From: RPQK01 sp041946865
GTDB lineage: Bacteria; Acidobacteriota; UBA6911; RPQK01
DNA: 8,444 nucleotides
Direction: 5' to 3'
NCBI GenBank assembly: GCA_041946865.1
Contig: JBHGBF010000297.1
Location: 1 to 8,444, forward strand
Under the pieces are notes generated by a model that saw only the letters and a program-made list of their open reading frames with translations, was not told the origin of the DNA and did no database searches. This document shows, piece after piece, positions 6,468 to 8,444 of this stretch; the stretch's first letter is position 1; every line of letters begins with the position of its first letter. A program made the translations under genes and the position numbers.

Positions 6468-6496
6468 ATCATAAGATCGCCCTGTCGACTTTTCAA
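6468..6496 (-). promoter_or_regulatory. Sigma-70-like promoter for dnaJ-prmA-rsmE
   Basis: On the minus strand TTGAAA (6496-6491) and TATGAT (6473-6468) are 17 bases apart; each matches its consensus hexamer at five of six positions. It begins at the base after the grpE stop codon. Transcription would start near 6461 and give a leader of about 84 bases. TTGAAA is also the core of sigma-32 type -35 elements, but no CCCCAT-like -10 follows, so a housekeeping promoter is the better reading. Confidence 0.5.
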
Positions 6497-7102
6497 CTAA
6501 TCAGAATCGACGGGCGCGGGAACGGCGACCTTCACCTGGGCAGGACGTAGCAACCGGTCACTGATGGTGTAGCCCTTCCTGTACTCTTCCAGAACACGCC
6601 CCTCCTCGTGCTCATCAGTGGCCTCGGTGATGACGGCCTCGTGCACACTCGGGTCAAATTTCTCGCCCACGGCAGGCAGCTCTTTGACCCCGAATTTCCC
6701 GAGCACGGTCCGCACGTTTCTGAGCAGGAGCTCGTAACCCTGGCGGTAGCCGGCCAACTTGGAATCCGTGGGCTCCGCAGTCAGGGCGGCCAGCCCTTTC
6801 TCCGCCGCATCCAGGACAGGGAGCAGCTCCTTGGACATCTCGGCCAGGGTGGCAACTCGCGCCTCGTCTCGGTCACGAAGGGTTCTTTTCCGGTAGTTTT
6901 CAAACTCGGCCTGCTTGCGCAGCAGTAGATCATAGAATTCATCCCGCTCCTTGCGGACGCTTTCCAGGGTCCGCATCAGGAATTCCGGAGTCTGCTCCTC
7001 CGCCGCCCCATTGTCTTCAGCCGGCTTCGTCTCATTGCCGGCCGAAGGCTCTTCATTGTCTTTGATTGCGTTTTCTTCTTCCGTCTTTCGTCTTTCCTTC
7101 AT
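6497..7102 (-). CDS. grpE: Nucleotide exchange factor GrpE
   Basis: GrpE is the homodimeric factor that releases ADP from DnaK and can act as a thermosensor in the chaperone cycle. The 201 aa length is normal. An acidic, disordered N-terminus (about 1-40) is followed by a long coiled-coil (about 41-90) with RKQAEFENYRKR (62-73). LLPVLDAAEKGL (93-104) belongs to the four-helix bundle. The beta-wing has FDPSVHEAV (149-157) and VLEEYRKGYTISDRLLRPAQVKV (starting at 170), the region contacting DnaK. The ATG at 7102 has GGGAGAA ten bases upstream. That site directly abuts a large hairpin in the hrcA-grpE spacer. Its partner gene dnaK, often next downstream, is not in the window. Confidence 0.95.
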   Translation of the reverse strand: MKERRKTEEENAIKDNEEPSAGNETKPAEDNGAAEEQTPEFLMRTLESVRKERDEFYDLLLRKQAEFENYRKRTLRDRDEARVATLAEMSKELLPVLDAAEKGLAALTAEPTDSKLAGYRQGYELLLRNVRTVLGKFGVKELPAVGEKFDPSVHEAVITEATDEHEEGRVLEEYRKGYTISDRLLRPAQVKVAVPAPVDSD

Positions 7103-7110
7103 TAAATACG

Positions 7111-7117
7111 TTCTCCC
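7111..7117 (-). promoter_or_regulatory. Ribosome binding site of grpE (GGGAGAA)
   Basis: GGGAG on the minus strand is ten bases from the ATG at 7102. It starts at the first base after the foot of the 103-base hairpin, so it stays single-stranded when the hairpin forms. Confidence 0.65.
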
Positions 7118-7220
7118 GGTTCAAAAACACGATCCACGAAGCAACACGAACGAACACGAAGAAAAGCGTCTTTCTTCGTGTTCGTTCGCTGGGTTGGTTC
7201 GTGGATCGTGTTTTTGAACC
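7118..7220. repeat. 103-base two-part hairpin in the hrcA-grpE spacer
   Basis: The outer arms 7118-7140 and 7198-7220 are perfect 23-base reverse complements. The inner arms 7147-7164 and 7171-7188 are perfect over 18 bases around a 6-base loop (7165-7170). An internal loop of 6 and 9 bases separates the two stems. The left arm also contains three tandem decamers of form CACGAANNAA (7135-7164). In the hrcA-grpE transcript this would be a very stable stem, ending exactly at the grpE ribosome binding site. It could be an RNase III-type processing site, an mRNA stabiliser, or a REP/MITE-like insertion. No transposase or target duplication is visible. Confidence 0.85.
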
Positions 7221-7251
7221 TTTGAACTTTTGAACCTTTAAACCTTGAACC
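7213..7251. repeat. Five tandem octamers directly after the hrcA stop codon
   Basis: On the plus strand the units are TTTGAACC, TTTGAACT, TTTGAACC, TTTAAACC and a seven-base TTGAACC. The first one is also the end of the outer hairpin arm, and the last ends one base before the hrcA stop codon (7252-7254). The far hairpin arm begins with the complementary GGTTCAAA, so octamers and hairpin seem related in origin. Confidence 0.75.
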
Positions 7252-8316
7252 TTAATTGCGGCTTAGAATCTTACCGAACAGCTTCGCTACATAGTCTACC
7301 AGACTTATGGCCTTCTCGTACTCCATGCGCGAGGGTCCAATGACGCCCAGGCTGCCTCCAATGCCGTGGCTGTAGACGTAAGGTGAGGCGATCAATGCCC
7401 AATCCTGCATTCCGGGCAGATGCTTCTCCAGGCCGATGGTGACAACCGGGCCGCTCGCATTGCTTTTGAGGCATTCGGACAGGATCTTGACCAGCCGGCC
7501 CTTTTCTTCAAAGGTGCGGAAGAGCGCAATCATGCGGTTGACGTCTGCCAGCTCCGGCTTCTTCATGATCCGCACGGTGCCTTGCAGATGCACTTCGGTC
7601 GCCTCTGCCTCGCCCTCCTTCTGCATGAGCGAGGCGGAACCAAGCACGATAACGCTTCGAAGCAGGCGATCGTAAAGCGCCTTTTCTTCCATCATGAGCT
7701 TCAGGAGCTCGTCGCGAATCTCCAGAAGCGTTTTACCCTCGAAGTCCTCGACGAGGTAGCGGCCGGCCTGTTGGAGTTCGCCCTGCTCGAAGTCTTCGTC
7801 CAACTCGATCAGCCGGTGCTGGACCAGGCCGCCGCTGGTCACGAGAATGACCAGAATGCGCCGCTCCGCGATCCGCACGAATTCGATGTGCCTCATGACC
7901 GCGAGGCTGACCGGCGGCGCCATCACGAAACCGATGTTGTCGGAAACAGCGGACAGGATCTGAGAGGCCTTGTCCATGAGCTTGTCGGGATCGGTTTCCT
8001 TCTCCAGGCTGGCGCGAATCTTGTCGACCTCCCGGTCCGTCAGTTCCTTGGTCTGGAGCAGGCTGTCGACGTAAAAGCGGTAGCCTCTTTCGGTGGGAAC
8101 CCGGCCGGCAGACGTATGCGGCTGGGCAACGAAACCCATCTCTTCGAGATCCGAGACCACGTTGCGAATGGTCGCCGGGCTCAGGTTTTCGCCTGCCAGC
8201 TTGGCGAGCCGCCGGGAACCGACCGGTCGTCCTGTCCGGACGTGTTCGCGAATCAGCTCGCGCAAGACGCCCCGGCTCCGATCGCTAAGCTCAATTGCAC
8301 GCTTCTGTTTGGGCAT
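7252..8316 (-). CDS. hrcA: Heat-inducible transcription repressor HrcA
   Basis: HrcA represses chaperone operons by binding the CIRCE inverted repeat and is kept active by GroEL. The 354 aa length is normal. The N-terminal winged-helix domain (about 1-85) shows VGSRRLAKL (32-40), the recognition region SPATIRNVVSDLEEMGF (46-62) and the wing QPHTSAGRVPTERGYRFYVD (65-84). A GAF-like domain follows. The C-terminal motif GGSLGVIGPSRMEYEKAI (320-337) is a family signature. The ATG at 8316 is preceded by GAGG only two bases away, so initiation may be weak. It heads the block, with grpE 149 bases downstream. HrcA normally represses its own operon through CIRCE (TTAGCACTC, nine bases, GAGTGCTAA), but no such element is seen upstream. 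Confidence 0.96.
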   Translation of the reverse strand: MPKQKRAIELSDRSRGVLRELIREHVRTGRPVGSRRLAKLAGENLSPATIRNVVSDLEEMGFVAQPHTSAGRVPTERGYRFYVDSLLQTKELTDREVDKIRASLEKETDPDKLMDKASQILSAVSDNIGFVMAPPVSLAVMRHIEFVRIAERRILVILVTSGGLVQHRLIELDEDFEQGELQQAGRYLVEDFEGKTLLEIRDELLKLMMEEKALYDRLLRSVIVLGSASLMQKEGEAEATEVHLQGTVRIMKKPELADVNRMIALFRTFEEKGRLVKILSECLKSNASGPVVTIGLEKHLPGMQDWALIASPYVYSHGIGGSLGVIGPSRMEYEKAISLVDYVAKLFGKILSRN

Positions 8317-8343
8317 GGCCTCAATGCAGAATTGCCAATCAAG

Positions 8344-8371
8344 TATATAGCAGAGTTAAGATTTCGGGCAA
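8344..8371 (-). promoter_or_regulatory. Possible sigma-70 promoter of hrcA
   Basis: On the minus strand TTGCCC (8371-8366, four of six matches) and TATATA (8349-8344, five of six) are 16 bases apart, in an AT-rich patch before the hrcA ATG. The leader would be about 20 bases. No CIRCE or other long palindrome overlaps it. Confidence 0.4.
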
Positions 8372-8444
8372 CGAAAGGCCGCCCGCCGGGTAACCGCTCA
8401 GTTTTCTGCGAGCGAAGCGGCAGGCGCTTTTGGAGTTCATCATG
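8372..8444 (+). other. Divergent spacer, possible start of a rightward gene at the window edge
   Basis: GGAG at 8432-8435 lies six bases before an ATG formed by the last three bases (8442-8444). This is a well-spaced ribosome binding site and could start a plus-strand gene diverging from hrcA. No codon beyond the start is visible. A weak stem (CGCTC 8395-8399 with GAGCG 8410-8414) is the only other structure. Confidence 0.3.

Noticed and set aside
7118..7220. Intrinsic terminator between hrcA and grpE
   Set aside because: The stem is far longer than usual terminators and is followed by GGGAGAA, not by a T run; the grpE start follows at once.

Overview
The window carries two unrelated housekeeping gene blocks that converge on each other. 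Base composition is GC-rich in the genes and more AT-rich in several spacers. The genes are bacterial. The order hrcA-grpE-dnaJ-prmA-rsmE, a bacterial (Firmicutes/Thermus-like) 2-oxoacid dehydrogenase and spacers filled with short tandem or palindromic repeats would fit a soil-type Acidobacteriota or a neighbouring phylum. That assignment is an inference from general style and no taxonomic marker gene is present.

Left block (+ strand, 268-3724): three consecutive genes encode E1 alpha, E1 beta and the E2 acyltransferase of a 2-oxoacid dehydrogenase complex. The enzyme oxidatively decarboxylates pyruvate or branched-chain 2-oxoacids to acyl-CoA. E3 (lipoamide dehydrogenase) is not in the window. 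A perfect TATAAT lies 8-13 bases before the E1 alpha ATG, which suggests a leaderless transcript. E1 beta and E2 are separated by spacers of about 110 and 90 bases and are probably co-transcribed.

Centre (3725-3827): a 103-base convergent spacer holds an imperfect inverted repeat built from 7-base units, which probably acts as a terminator or insulator for both blocks.

Right block (- strand, 8316 down to 3828): hrcA (heat-shock repressor), grpE (DnaK nucleotide exchange factor), dnaJ (Hsp40), prmA (L11 methyltransferase) and rsmE (16S rRNA U1498 methyltransferase). This is the familiar hrcA-grpE-dnaK-dnaJ-prmA-rsmE cluster with dnaK missing. In its place are 119 bases holding a good sigma-70-like promoter and four heptamer units. 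The dnaJ product has J, G/F and C-terminal domains but has lost nearly all of its zinc finger in frame. No CIRCE operator is visible upstream of hrcA. The hrcA-grpE spacer is almost entirely repeat: five octamers starting one base after the hrcA stop, then a 103-base hairpin (23 bp plus 18 bp of perfect pairing) that ends exactly at the grpE ribosome binding site.

I see no wholly new multi-gene system here. The points most worth a second look are the zinc-finger-deleted DnaJ in a dnaK-less heat-shock operon, the large hairpin against the grpE RBS, and the fact that four separate spacers carry different 7- or 8-base tandem repeats.
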